Positions 51,782 through 60,702 of a DNA stretch of 64,000 bases are shown here, piece by piece. The position numbers and the translations under genes were made by a program. The notes under the pieces were generated by a model that did not search any database, was not told where the DNA came from, and was given only the letters and a program-made list of their open reading frames with translations. Numbering within the stretch: position 1 is the stretch's first letter; each line of letters starts with the position of its first letter. This DNA is from Streptomyces sp. R41 (GTDB lineage Bacteria; Actinomycetota; Actinomycetes; Streptomycetales; Streptomycetaceae): contig NZ_CP163443.1 of assembly GCF_041053055.1 (NCBI RefSeq), forward strand, positions 10,027,001 through 10,091,000, written 5' to 3'.

Positions 51782-52699
51782 ATGGACGGCGTGTTGATCG
51801 ACGCCGATCTCGTACGCCGTCTGCTGGCGGCGCAGTTCCCCCAGTGGGCCGAACTGCCCCTGTCGCCCGTCCCGTTGTCGGGCATGGACAACGCCACCTT
51901 CCGGCTGGGCGACGACCTGTCCGTACGGCTGCCGCGCTACTCCCACTGGGTCGGCCAGGTGGAACGCGAGCACACATGGCTGCCGCGTCTCGCGCCGCAC
52001 CTGCCGCTGCCCGTGTCCGAACCACTGGTGAAGGGAGAGCCGGGGGAGGGATACCCCTACCCCTGGTCCGTCTACCGATGGCTGGAGGGGGAGACGGCCA
52101 CGACGCAGGGCCTGGCCGATCCGGTCGGAGCGGCCGTGCAGCTCGCCGAGTTCATCACCGCACTGCAGAGGCTCGACGCCTCCGGCGGTCCCGGCCCCGA
52201 GCCGAGCAACGCGTTCCGCGGTGTGCCGATGGGGGACGCGCGGGACTCCCTGGCCGCCGACGCACGCGTCCGCCCCAAGATCGAGGCGCTCAAGGGCATG
52301 GTCGACACCGACGCGGTGACGGAGGTGTGGGAAGCGGCGCTCGCGGCGCCGGCCTGGGACGCTCCGCCGGTGTGGATCCACGGCGACCTGGCGACCGGCA
52401 ATCTCCTCGCCGTCGACGGCCGGTTGAGCGCGGTCATCGATTTCGGAACGCTCGCCGTGGGCGACCCGGCCGTCGATCTGCTGCCCGCGTGGATGTTCCT
52501 GCCCGCCCGGGCACGCGGCGCCTTCCGTGCCGCGCTCGATCTGGACGACGCGACATGGGCCCGGGGTCGCGGCTGGGCGCTCGCCGGATCCCTGCCCGTG
52601 TCGGACGATCCGTTCTTCCAGAAGGATCCGGCTCGGGTGACCGTGGCGCTGCACCACCTGGAGCAGGTGATCGCCGATCACCGCGACGCGGCCGGCTGA
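51782..52699 (+). CDS. Aminoglycoside phosphotransferase (APH)-family kinase
   Basis: This is a 305-residue APH fold protein. Brenner-like catalytic loop VWIHGDLATGNLL with catalytic Asp, then the metal site SAVIDFGTLAVGDPAVDLLPAW. The N-lobe has SGMDNATFRLGDDLSVRLPR. APH-like kinases include resistance and metabolic enzymes (choline, homoserine, macrolides), so the name does not show resistance. It ends 5 bp from the oppositely read coxG. Confidence 0.86.
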   Translation: MDGVLIDADLVRRLLAAQFPQWAELPLSPVPLSGMDNATFRLGDDLSVRLPRYSHWVGQVEREHTWLPRLAPHLPLPVSEPLVKGEPGEGYPYPWSVYRWLEGETATTQGLADPVGAAVQLAEFITALQRLDASGGPGPEPSNAFRGVPMGDARDSLAADARVRPKIEALKGMVDTDAVTEVWEAALAAPAWDAPPVWIHGDLATGNLLAVDGRLSAVIDFGTLAVGDPAVDLLPAWMFLPARARGAFRAALDLDDATWARGRGWALAGSLPVSDDPFFQKDPARVTVALHHLEQVIADHRDAAG

Positions 52700-52704
52700 C
52701 CGGC

Positions 52705-53382
52705 TCAGGGGCGCCGACGGCGTCGTAGGCGCAAGAACACCAGCGCCGCGGCGACGGCCGCGGCGAGCGCCACGCCCAACCGCTTGGCGACCGGTACCCC
52801 CGCCGTCCGGAGCAGGTCGATCGGCTCAGCCTCGGAACGCACCGAAACCGAAGGCTCGTGGAGCAGCTCGGATTCTTCGAGGCGGACGGGCTCCTCTGCT
52901 CGTGCCTCGGGTCGGTGGGACGCTTCCTCGGGCCGGCCCGATTCTTCGAGGCGCTCGGAGAGACAGTCCGCGAATTGCCCGACCAGCTTGTCGCCCACCT
53001 CCGCCATGACTCCGCGCCCGAACTGCGCCGGACGCCCCGTCACCGTCAGATCGGTGTCAACCGACACGGCCGTGCCGCCGTCGCGTTCGGCGAGTGTGCC
53101 CGTGACCCTGGCCCGCGCCGTGCCCTGGCCGCGTGACTCCTTGCCGCTCGCGATCAGCACCATCCGGTGCACCGTCTCGTCCTGCTCCTCGAAGACGGCG
53201 GTGCCCCGGTACGTCAGCGTGATCGGGCCCACCTTCACCTTCACCGAGCCGGTCACGGTCTTGCCGTCGTAGTCCTCGACCGTCGCGCCCGGCATGCAGG
53301 GGGCGACCCGCTCGATGTCGAGGAGCACCTGCCAGGCGTCCTCGACCGGGACGGGGACCGTGAACTCGTGGTGCAGATCCAT
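52705..53382 (-). CDS. coxG: CoxG-like SRPBCC protein with C-terminal membrane anchor
   Basis: This is a 225-residue protein. The START-like CoxG domain occupies residues 1-145 (FTVPVPVEDAWQVLLDIERVAPCMPGA; TVTGSVKVKVGPITLTYRG). A charged linker with Glu/Arg repeats follows, then a membrane helix (KRLGVALAAAVAAALVFL) and Arg tail. CoxG recruits CO dehydrogenase to the membrane in Afipia (Oligotropha) carboxidovorans. Two ATG codons (53385 and 53382) follow AGGAGG; the second has better spacing. It is last in the cox-type operon, 69 bp after xdhC. Confidence 0.84.
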   Translation of the reverse strand: MDLHHEFTVPVPVEDAWQVLLDIERVAPCMPGATVEDYDGKTVTGSVKVKVGPITLTYRGTAVFEEQDETVHRMVLIASGKESRGQGTARARVTGTLAERDGGTAVSVDTDLTVTGRPAQFGRGVMAEVGDKLVGQFADCLSERLEESGRPEEASHRPEARAEEPVRLEESELLHEPSVSVRSEAEPIDLLRTAGVPVAKRLGVALAAAVAAALVFLRLRRRRRP

Positions 53383-53451
53383 CATTTCCTCCTGGGTCGA
53401 GCTGGCCGGCAGACTCCTGGATCGGGCTCCTGCGACTGCTCCTGGATGGGA

Positions 53452-54570
53452 CTACCTCGGATGGATCGCCCCGCCCGTGGCTGACAGGGGCGCTCCGCTG
53501 CCGCCCCACCGCAGCGCGACGATCTCCGCGGCGACCGACACAGCGACTTCCTCGGGCGTACGGGCCCCGAGGTCGAGCCCGACGGGCGAGCGCAGCCGGG
53601 ACAGATCACGCTCCGAGAGACCGGCGTCGGTCAGCCGTTTCATCCGCTCGTCGTGCGTACGACGGCTGCCCATCGCCCCGATGTACGCGGCCGGGCGGCG
53701 CAGAGCCTCCTCCAGCAGGGGCACGTCGAACTTCGGGTCGTGGGTGAGAACGCAGATCACGGTGCGCGCGTCGGTCGTCGTACCGCCCAGATAGCGGTGC
53801 GGCCAGTCGACGACGACCTCCACGCCCTCCGGGAACCGTTTCGGTGTGGCGAAGACCGGCCGGGCGTCGCACACCGTGACCCGGTAGCCCAGGAAGGCGC
53901 CGATCCTGGCCACCGCGGCCGCGTAGTCGATCGCGCCGAAGACCAGCATCCGGGGCGGTGGCGCGAAGGAGTTGAGGAAGACCGTGACCGCGTCTTCGCG
54001 GCGCTCGCCGTGCGGCCCGTAGTGCCGCCGGATCGTGGCGCCCTGGGCCAGCTCGCCGCGCGCGTCGGCGGCGACGGCGACGTCCAGACCCGTCGATCCG
54101 AGGGAGCCCGACACCCCACCGGACGGCCCCGACTCCTCGTCCGGCCACACGGCGAGCGTGGCCCCGAGCGGCGCCGGTCCGTCGATCACCGTCGCCACCG
54201 TCACCGGGCGGCCCGCGGCCACCGACTCGGCCACCGCACCGAAGGACGGGTCGTCGGCGGGGGACACCCGGCGGACGAGCAGCGTGATCTCCCCGCCGCA
54301 GGTGAGCCCGACGGCGAAGGCGTCCTCGTCGCTGTACCCGAAGGTCTCCAAACGTGCCTCGCCGGACTCCACGACCTCCTGGGCCAGCTCGAAGACCGCG
54401 CCCTCCACACAGCCGCCGGACACACTGCCCACGACCTCGTCGGCCGGGCCCACGGCCATGGCCGCGCCCGGGTCGCGGGGCGTGCTGCGGCTCACCGTCA
54501 CCACCGTGGCGAGCCCGAACGGCGACCCCGCCGCGTACCACTGGTTCAGCGCCGGGAGGATGTCACGCAT
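53452..54570 (-). CDS. XdhC-family molybdenum cofactor maturation protein
   Basis: This is a 372-residue XdhC/CoxI-type protein. The N-terminal half has STPRDPGAAMAVG and SVSGGCVEGAVFELAQ; the C-terminal half is a Rossmann-like XdhC_C domain (RMLVFGAIDYAAAVARIGAFLG). XdhC proteins bind molybdenum cofactor and insert it in sulfurated form into the hydroxylase subunit. It lies between the VWA gene and coxG in the operon. Confidence 0.9.
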   Translation of the reverse strand: MRDILPALNQWYAAGSPFGLATVVTVSRSTPRDPGAAMAVGPADEVVGSVSGGCVEGAVFELAQEVVESGEARLETFGYSDEDAFAVGLTCGGEITLLVRRVSPADDPSFGAVAESVAAGRPVTVATVIDGPAPLGATLAVWPDEESGPSGGVSGSLGSTGLDVAVAADARGELAQGATIRRHYGPHGERREDAVTVFLNSFAPPPRMLVFGAIDYAAAVARIGAFLGYRVTVCDARPVFATPKRFPEGVEVVVDWPHRYLGGTTTDARTVICVLTHDPKFDVPLLEEALRRPAAYIGAMGSRRTHDERMKRLTDAGLSERDLSRLRSPVGLDLGARTPEEVAVSVAAEIVALRWGGSGAPLSATGGAIHPR

Positions 54571-54601
54571 CGCTCGCTCCCTTCACCGCGGGGTGCGTCT
54601 G

Positions 54602-54690
54602 CCTCAAGGGTCCGCCCTTTCCGTAGGGGCCGGTGCTCCTCAAGGCCCCGCCCTCTTCGCAGGATCCCGTTCTCCTCAAGGGTCCGCTCC
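54602..54690. repeat. 36-bp degenerate tandem repeat between xdhC and the VWA gene
   Basis: CCTCAAGGGTCCGC-type units begin at 54602, 54638 and 54674 (36 bp apart, last one partial, entering the VWA gene end). Each has poly-pyrimidine runs. They may have slipped from one another. Confidence 0.75.
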
Positions 54691-55797
54691 TCTCACCACC
54701 GCCGCCAGACGCTCCAGCGCGGCCAGGCTGTGCCCCTCGACGAAGGCGTCCACGCTCGGCAGCGCCGCCGCCATCCCGCCGGCCAGGGGTGCGTAGCCGG
54801 GGCGGGCCTTGCGCGGATTGGCCCAGATCACCCGGTGCGCGAGCCGGTGCAAGCGTCGCATCTGTGCCGCGAGCAGAGCCGGATCGCCACGCTCCCAGCC
54901 GTCCGAGAGCACCACCACGACCGCGCCGCGCGCCATGCCCCGCCGGCCCCAGCGGTCCAGGAAGCCGCGCAGCATCTCGCCGAGCCGGGTGCCGCCGCGC
55001 CAGTCGGGGACCGCCGCCGCCAGTGCCGCCATGGCCGCGTCGGGGTCGCGGTGCGCGAGCTCGCGGGTCACCCGGGTCAGCCGGGTGCCGATGGTGAACA
55101 CCTCCGTGCCGGTGCCGTGCGAGGCCGCGTGCGCGAACCGCAGCAGCGCGTCCGCGTACGGGGCCATCGAGCCGCTCACATCCACGAGCAGCACGACCCG
55201 GCGCGGGCGCTCGGCCCTGTCGTGCAGCCGCAGCCGGGCCGGCTCACCGCCGCGCCGCAGCATCTCCCGTACGGTGCGCCCCGGATCCACGCTGCCACGC
55301 CGAGCCGGGTGCCGCCGCGCGGAGCGCCGCACCTCGCCGCGCAGCCGGAACGCGGCCAGCAGCCGCCGCAGTTGCTCCCGCTCGGCCGCGGTGAGCCCGG
55401 CGAAGTCGCGGTGGCGCAGCACGTCGGTGGAGCTGGCGAGCGTGGCCGTCGGTACGGCGTCCTCCCGGGCCTGGGTCGCCGTGGGAGGAACGGGACCGGC
55501 GTCGCGGACGACCATGCGCAGCCGTGGCGCGGGCGTGGACCGCGGCGGGGCGCCTTCCGCCTTCGCGCCGAAGTAGGCCGCGAAGACCCGTTCGTAGCGT
55601 TCGAGATCGTCCTGGCTCCCGCACAGGGTGAGCCGTCCCGCCCAGTACACATCGGATCGCACGCCTGGGTCGAGGAGACCGAGCGCGCCGAGGAAGGCCT
55701 GCACGCGGTCGGGCGCGGCGTCGACACCGGCCGTGCGCAGGGCTCGGGCGAACCCGACCAGGACGGCGGACGCGTCGATGGTGTCCTCGCGTCCCAT
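54676..55797 (-). CDS. coxE: VWA-domain CoxE-like protein
   Basis: This is a 373-residue protein with a C-terminal von Willebrand A domain (from about 200). The MIDAS motif is DVSGSMAPY, with later Thr and Asp in GGTRLGEM and VLSDGWERGD. CoxE acts with the MoxR ATPase CoxD in maturing the CO dehydrogenase active site. It starts 4 bp after the MoxR gene. Confidence 0.88.
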   Translation of the reverse strand: MGREDTIDASAVLVGFARALRTAGVDAAPDRVQAFLGALGLLDPGVRSDVYWAGRLTLCGSQDDLERYERVFAAYFGAKAEGAPPRSTPAPRLRMVVRDAGPVPPTATQAREDAVPTATLASSTDVLRHRDFAGLTAAEREQLRRLLAAFRLRGEVRRSARRHPARRGSVDPGRTVREMLRRGGEPARLRLHDRAERPRRVVLLVDVSGSMAPYADALLRFAHAASHGTGTEVFTIGTRLTRVTRELAHRDPDAAMAALAAAVPDWRGGTRLGEMLRGFLDRWGRRGMARGAVVVVLSDGWERGDPALLAAQMRRLHRLAHRVIWANPRKARPGYAPLAGGMAAALPSVDAFVEGHSLAALERLAAVVRGADP

Positions 55798-55801
55798 GCT
55801 G

Positions 55802-56692
55802 CTACGCCCCCCGGGCGGAAAGGATCGACGTCAGGTCGAGACCCCGGGCACGCTCGGCGTCCTCCCGGTACTTCAGTACCGACCCCAGCGTGGCCACCGC
55901 CAGCTCGGCGTCCACCTCGGTCGCACCAAGGGCGTGCAGGGCCTCGGCCCAGTCGATCGTCTCGGCCACGCCGGGCGGTTTGAGCAGGTCCTCGCCGCGC
56001 AGGGCCTGGACGAGCGCGGTGACCTGCTCGGCGAGCCGTTCGGTGACCTCCGGCAGCCTCCGTCTCACGATGGCGAGTTCGCGGGCGAAGCCGGGGTGGT
56101 CGAACCAGTGGTAGAGACAGCGCCGCTTCAGCGCGTCGTGCACCTCGCGGGTGCGGTTGGAGGTGAGGACCACGACCGGTGGCGACTTCGCGCGCAGCGT
56201 GCCCAGTTCGGGGATCGTGACCGCGTACTCCGACAGCAGTTCCAGCAGGAACGCCTCGAACTCGTCGTCCGCGCGGTCCACTTCGTCGACGAGCAGCACC
56301 GACGGATGGGTCTCCAGGGCCTGCAGGAGGGGCCGGGTGATGAGGAACCGCCGGTCGTACAGCTCGCCTTCGAGCCGGTCGGCGTCCGTGACGCCCGCCG
56401 CCTCGGCGGCCCGCAGGTGCAGGAGCTGGCGCGGAAAGTCCCAGTCGTACAGGGCCTGCGACGCGTCGATGCCCTCGTAGCACTGCAGCCGGATCAGCGG
56501 AGCGCCGGTCGCCTCGGCGAGGGCGGACGCGAGCGCGGTCTTGCCCACGCCCGCGTCGCCCTCGCAGAAGATCGGCCGGTGCAGCCGCAGCGCCAGGAAG
56601 CAGGCCACGGCCAGCCCGTCGTCGACGAGGTACCCCGTCTTCTCCAGGCGGGCCCGCACCTCGTCCGGACCGCTCAAGCCGTCCACGGCCAT
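55802..56692 (-). CDS. coxD: MoxR-family AAA+ ATPase (CoxD-like)
   Basis: This is a 296-residue AAA+ protein: Walker A EGDAGVGKTALA, Walker B VLLVDEVDRADDEFEAFLLELL, sensor 1 VVLTSNRTREVHDALKRRC. CoxD is a chaperone ATPase for assembling the Cu-S-Mo or Mo site in CO dehydrogenases. It lies between coxM and the VWA gene. Confidence 0.9.
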   Translation of the reverse strand: MAVDGLSGPDEVRARLEKTGYLVDDGLAVACFLALRLHRPIFCEGDAGVGKTALASALAEATGAPLIRLQCYEGIDASQALYDWDFPRQLLHLRAAEAAGVTDADRLEGELYDRRFLITRPLLQALETHPSVLLVDEVDRADDEFEAFLLELLSEYAVTIPELGTLRAKSPPVVVLTSNRTREVHDALKRRCLYHWFDHPGFARELAIVRRRLPEVTERLAEQVTALVQALRGEDLLKPPGVAETIDWAEALHALGATEVDAELAVATLGSVLKYREDAERARGLDLTSILSARGA

Positions 56693-56708
56693 ATCGGTGA
56701 TGGGCTCC

Positions 56709-57563
56709 TCACCCCATCCCGCCGGCGGCCAGCACCGCCCGCTTGGTCAGGACCTGGGCGAGGTGCGCGCGGTAGGCGGGTGAGCCCGACGGATCGGACG
56801 ACGGGTGTGTCCCGTCCGCCGCCACCTCGGCGGCCCGCTGCACCGCGCCCGGCGCCGCGGCGCCCACGAGCGCCTCCTCGGTGGCCCCGGCACGCAGCGG
56901 CGTCGAGCCCATGTTCGTCAGCCCGATCCGGGCCTCGGCGATGTGCCCGTTGTCGCGCCGCACCAGCGCCGCCACGCCGACCACGGCCCAGGCCTGCGCG
57001 ACGCGTTGGAACTTCTCGTAGTGGAAACCCCAGCCGCCGACCGTCGGGATCTCCACCTCCACCAGAAGCTCGTCCGGCCGCAGTGCTGTCTGCAGATAGT
57101 CCACGAAGAACTCGCGCGCCGGGATGGCGCGCCGCCCCGCCGGCCCCTCCGCGATCAGCGTCGCGTCGAGCGCGAGGATCACGGAGGGCAGGTCACCGGC
57201 CGGATCGGCGTGCGCGAGCGAGCCGCCGAGGGTGCCGCGATGGCGTACGGCGGGATCGGCGACCGTCGCCGTGGCCGCCGCGAGCAGCCCGGCGTGCCGG
57301 CGTACCCGTGGGTCGCGGATGACGTCATGGTGCGAGGTCATCGCGCCGATGATCAGCGTGCCCTCGTCCTCGCGGATCCCGCGCAGCTCCGGAATCCGGC
57401 CGACGTCGACGACCAGTTCGGGAAAGGCGAGCCGCAGCCGGAGCAACGGCAGCAGGCTCTGCCCGCCGGCCAGCACCTTCGCGTCCTCGCCCGCGTCCGC
57501 GAGGGTGCGCACGGCCTCCTCGACGCTCGCGGGCCTGGCGTACTCGAATGCCGGGGGAATCAT
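56709..57563 (-). CDS. coxM: FAD-binding medium subunit of a CoxM/xanthine dehydrogenase-family enzyme
   Basis: This is a 284-residue FAD protein with two family FAD loops, LAGGQSLLPLL and TLGGSLAHADPAGDLP (the usual AHADP). It delivers electrons from the iron-sulfur subunit to an acceptor. Its ATG overlaps the coxL stop (ATGA), giving one tightly coupled unit. Confidence 0.92.
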   Translation of the reverse strand: MIPPAFEYARPASVEEAVRTLADAGEDAKVLAGGQSLLPLLRLRLAFPELVVDVGRIPELRGIREDEGTLIIGAMTSHHDVIRDPRVRRHAGLLAAATATVADPAVRHRGTLGGSLAHADPAGDLPSVILALDATLIAEGPAGRRAIPAREFFVDYLQTALRPDELLVEVEIPTVGGWGFHYEKFQRVAQAWAVVGVAALVRRDNGHIAEARIGLTNMGSTPLRAGATEEALVGAAAPGAVQRAAEVAADGTHPSSDPSGSPAYRAHLAQVLTKRAVLAAGGMG

Positions 57564-59941
57564 GCTGAGCCGTCCTTTCCGGAACGAGCCTGCTCGATGG
57601 CCTCCCAGACCCGCTGAGGCGTACAGGGCATCGCCAGCTCGGTCACCCCCAGCGGGCGCAGCGCGTCCACGATCGCGTTGACGACCGCGGGCGTCGAGGC
57701 GATGGTGCCCGCCTCGCCGACTCCCTTGGCACCCAAGGGATTCGAGGTGGCCGGCGTCTCCGTCCGGTCCGTCACGAACTCGGGCAGATCGGCAGCCGAG
57801 GGCACCAGATAGTCGGCCATCGTGCCCGACACCAGGTTGCCCTCGTCGTCGTACACCGCCTCCTCGTACAGCGCCTGCGCGATGCCCTGCGCGACCCCGC
57901 CGTGCACCTGCCCCTCGACGATCATCGGGTTGATGACACGGCCGACGTCGTCGACGCAGACGTACGAGCGGATGGTGGTCCGTCCGGTCTCGGTGTCGAC
58001 CTCGACGGCGCACAGGTGGGTGCCGTGCGGGTAGGAGAAGTTCTCCGGGTCGACCAGGTGCTCGGCGTTGATGGTGGGTTCCATGCCGTCGGGCAGGTCG
58101 TGCGAGGAGAACGTCTCGAAGGCGATCTCCTGGATGGTCTTGCGCGCCTCGGGCGAGCCCTTCACGGAGAACACGCCGTGCGTGAACTCCAGGTCGTGCT
58201 CGCTCGCTTCGAGCAGGTGCGCGGCCACCTTCCGCGCCTTCTCCACCACCTTCTGGGCGGCGTGATGCACGGCCGCCCCGCCGACGACGAGCGACCGCGA
58301 GCCGTAGGTGTCCATGCCCTGCGGCGCCGCCTTGGTGTCGCCGTGCAGCACCTCGACGTCCTCGAAGGGCACCCCCAGCACGTCGGAGGCGATCTGGCTC
58401 CAGCAGGTCACATGCCCCTGCCCGTGCGGGCTGGTGCCGGTGACCACCTCGACCTTGCCGGTGGGCAGCATACGGATGCTCGCCGCCTCCCAGCCACCGG
58501 CCGCGTACCGCAGATCCCGCAGCACCCGGCTCGGCGCGAGCCCGCACATCTCGGTGTACGTGGACACACCGATGCCGAGGCGCACCACGTCGTCGTGCTC
58601 GTTGCGCTTCTGCTGCTCGGAGCGCAGTTCGTCGTACCCGAAGAGCGCGAGCGCCTTGTCGGTGGCGGCCTCGTAGTTGCCGCTGTCGTACGTCAGTCCC
58701 GCGACGGCCGTGTACGGGAACTCCTCGTGACGGATCCAGTTGCGCCGCCTGAGCTCGATCGGATCCAGGCCGAGTTCGACGGCCAGCTCGTCCATGATCC
58801 GTTCGATGGCGTACGTCGCCTCGGGGCGTCCGGCGCCGCGGTAGGCGTCCGTGGGCGTCCTGGTCGTGAAGACGCCGGTGCAGGTGAAGTCGTACGCGTC
58901 CATCTTGTAGATCGCCGGATACATGAAGGCGCCCAGGATCGGGATGCCCGGAGTCACGAGCATGAGGTACGCGCCCATGTCGGCCAGCAGATCGACCTTG
59001 AGACCGAGCAGCTTGCCCTCGTTGGTGGCGGCGACCTCGATGTCCTGGATCATCCCGCGTCCGTGATGGGTGGCGAGATACCCCTCGGACCGCGACTCGG
59101 TCCACTTCACCGGGCGGCCGAGCCGCCTCGCCACGGCGAGCGCGAGGGCCTCCTCGCCGTACACCTGGAGTTTGGAACCGAAGCCGCCGCCCACGTCGGG
59201 GGCGATCACCCGCAGCTTGTGCTCGGGGACGCCGGTGACCATGGAGAGCATGATCCGCAGGATGTGCGGGATCTGGGTGGCGGAGTAGACGGTGTACTCG
59301 CCGGAGGCGGCCAGCGGCGTCACGACCACCGCCCGTGGTTCCATCGCGTTGGGGATGAGCCGCTGCTGGACGTATCGGCGCTTGAGGACCACATCCGCGC
59401 GCTCCCGGACCGGGGCGTAGTCCTCGCCGGTGGCGAGGGGCCAGTCGTAGCAGCGGTTGGTGCCCTTGTCGGAATGGACCAGCGGGGCGTCCTCGGCGAG
59501 GGCGGCCTCCAGGTCGAGGACCGGGGGCAGCGGCGTGTAGTCGACCTCGATGGCTTCCAGGGCGTCGGCGGCGGCGTACCGGTCGCGGGCCACCACGACG
59601 GCCACCGGGTCGCCGGCGTAGCGGACTTCGTCGACCGCGATCGGCGGGTGGTCGGGGAGGACGATGTCCTCGGTGACGGGCCAGGCGCACGGCAGGGAGC
59701 CGAGGCCTTCGGCGAGGTCACGGCCGCTGAACGCGGCGACCACGCCGGGGCGTTCGCGCGCGGGTGCCACGTCGACCCGGTCGATGCGGGCGTGCGCCAT
59801 GGGGCTGCGCAGGATCGCCAGGTGCAGCAGTCCGTTGACGCTGATGTTGTCCGTCCAGTTGGTCTGGCCGGTGACGAGTCGGGCGTCCTCCTTGCGCGGC
59901 CGGGAGCGGCCGACCTCGCGCTCGGTGACCTGGTCGGTCAT
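57560..59941 (-). CDS. coxL: Molybdopterin-binding large subunit, form II CO-dehydrogenase-like (CoxL/XdhB type)
   Basis: This is a 793-residue molybdenum hydroxylase. The active-site loop reads AYRGAGR, which marks form II CoxL-like enzymes, whereas true CO oxidizers (form I) have AYXCSFR with the copper-binding Cys. The conserved base Glu is in [12 protein letters not shown], and [11 protein letters not shown] binds the cofactor. The substrate is therefore unknown, probably an N-heterocycle or aldehyde instead of CO. The start ATG 59941 overlaps the coxS stop (ATGA). Confidence 0.92.
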   Translation of the reverse strand: MTDQVTEREVGRSRPRKEDARLVTGQTNWTDNISVNGLLHLAILRSPMAHARIDRVDVAPARERPGVVAAFSGRDLAEGLGSLPCAWPVTEDIVLPDHPPIAVDEVRYAGDPVAVVVARDRYAAADALEAIEVDYTPLPPVLDLEAALAEDAPLVHSDKGTNRCYDWPLATGEDYAPVRERADVVLKRRYVQQRLIPNAMEPRAVVVTPLAASGEYTVYSATQIPHILRIMLSMVTGVPEHKLRVIAPDVGGGFGSKLQVYGEEALALAVARRLGRPVKWTESRSEGYLATHHGRGMIQDIEVAATNEGKLLGLKVDLLADMGAYLMLVTPGIPILGAFMYPAIYKMDAYDFTCTGVFTTRTPTDAYRGAGRPEATYAIERIMDELAVELGLDPIELRRRNWIRHEEFPYTAVAGLTYDSGNYEAATDKALALFGYDELRSEQQKRNEHDDVVRLGIGVSTYTEMCGLAPSRVLRDLRYAAGGWEAASIRMLPTGKVEVVTGTSPHGQGHVTCWSQIASDVLGVPFEDVEVLHGDTKAAPQGMDTYGSRSLVVGGAAVHHAAQKVVEKARKVAAHLLEASEHDLEFTHGVFSVKGSPEARKTIQEIAFETFSSHDLPDGMEPTINAEHLVDPENFSYPHGTHLCAVEVDTETGRTTIRSYVCVDDVGRVINPMIVEGQVHGGVAQGIAQALYEEAVYDDEGNLVSGTMADYLVPSAADLPEFVTDRTETPATSNPLGAKGVGEAGTIASTPAVVNAIVDALRPLGVTELAMPCTPQRVWEAIEQARSGKDGSA

Positions 59942-60408
59942 GTCGTGACCTCCTGCCCGGAGGCGGCCAGGACCGCGCGCACGATGTTCTGGTAGCCGGT
60001 GCACCGGCAGAGGTTGCCCTCCAGGGCCTCACGCACTTCGTCCGAGGTCGGGTCGGGGTTCTCCCGGAGCAGATCCCGGGCGGCCATGATCATTCCCGGT
60101 GTGCAGTAGCCACACTGCAGGGCGTGCCGCTCGTGGAACGCCGTCTGCAGCGGATGCCACTCCCCGTCCCGGGCGAGCCCCTGGACCGTCGTCACTTCGC
60201 TCCCGTCGGCCTGGACGGCGAGCACCGAGCAGCTCTTGACGCTCTCCCCGTCGAGGTCGACCGTGCAGGCCCCGCAGTTCGACGTGTCGCAGCCGATGGG
60301 GGTGCCGGTCAGGCCCAGGCGGTCTCGCAGGTAGTGGACCAGGAGGAGGCGGGGTTCGACCTCGTCCTCGTACGTGGTGCCGTCCACCTTCACCGATATA
60401 CGGGTCAT
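59938..60408 (-). CDS. coxS: (2Fe-2S) small subunit, CoxS-like
   Basis: This is a 156-residue protein with the plant-type cluster [16 protein letters not shown] and the second [2Fe-2S] helical domain ([29 protein letters not shown]), all eight Cys present. It passes electrons between CoxL and CoxM. GGGAGG precedes the ATG. It heads the operon coxS-L-M-D-E-xdhC-G. Confidence 0.93.
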   Translation of the reverse strand: MTRISVKVDGTTYEDEVEPRLLLVHYLRDRLGLTGTPIGCDTSNCGACTVDLDGESVKSCSVLAVQADGSEVTTVQGLARDGEWHPLQTAFHERHALQCGYCTPGMIMAARDLLRENPDPTSDEVREALEGNLCRCTGYQNIVRAVLAASGQEVTT

Positions 60409-60451
60409 GTGCCCTCCCAGAGAGCCAGGTGAGGGGTATCAGCCATTTTAC

Positions 60452-60465
60452 GTGACGTGCGTCAC
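60452..60465. promoter_or_regulatory. Perfect inverted repeat GTGACG-TG-CGTCAC
   Basis: The dyad lies in an AT-richer part of the 247-bp region between the divergent coxS and ribosomal-protection genes, 44 bp before the coxS ATG. No regulator gene is adjacent. Confidence 0.5.
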
Positions 60466-60591
60466 TCTAGGGCCGAGCGTCGAGGGGGGCGAGCGGTGCG
60501 GCACGCATTTGTTGAGCGTTAATCCGTTGCTGTCGCACGCCGCCGACTGCTGCACTACGGGGGACGCGTCCACCAAGATCGAGGAGCAGCA

Positions 60592-60702
60592 ATGCGCACA
60601 CCGCTCATGTCCACCCAGGAAGGAATCACTCCCACTTCAAAGGACATGACGCCCGGTGCATATGCTCAACCTGGGAATTCTGGCGCACGTAGACTCCGGT
60701 AA
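60592..60702 (+). CDS. Short upstream ORF (36 codons) overlapping the ribosomal-protection gene
   Basis: ATG 60592 has GAGGAG six bases upstream. The frame runs 36 codons to TAA at 60700 and is in a different frame from the main gene, overlapping its first 47 bases. It begins MRTPLMSTQEG and is rich in Thr and Pro. Leader peptides that control ribosome-protection genes through stalling are known for tet(M). This one may couple or attenuate translation, which is an inference; a non-functional frame is possible. Confidence 0.5.
   Translation: MRTPLMSTQEGITPTSKDMTPGAYAQPGNSGARRLR

Noticed and set aside
51782..52699. Aminoglycoside resistance gene
   Set aside because: APH fold alone does not show resistance; the sequence is not close to known resistance enzymes by motif reading.
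57560..59941. True aerobic CO dehydrogenase
   Set aside because: The active-site loop is AYRGAGR, not the AYXCSFR of form I CoxL.
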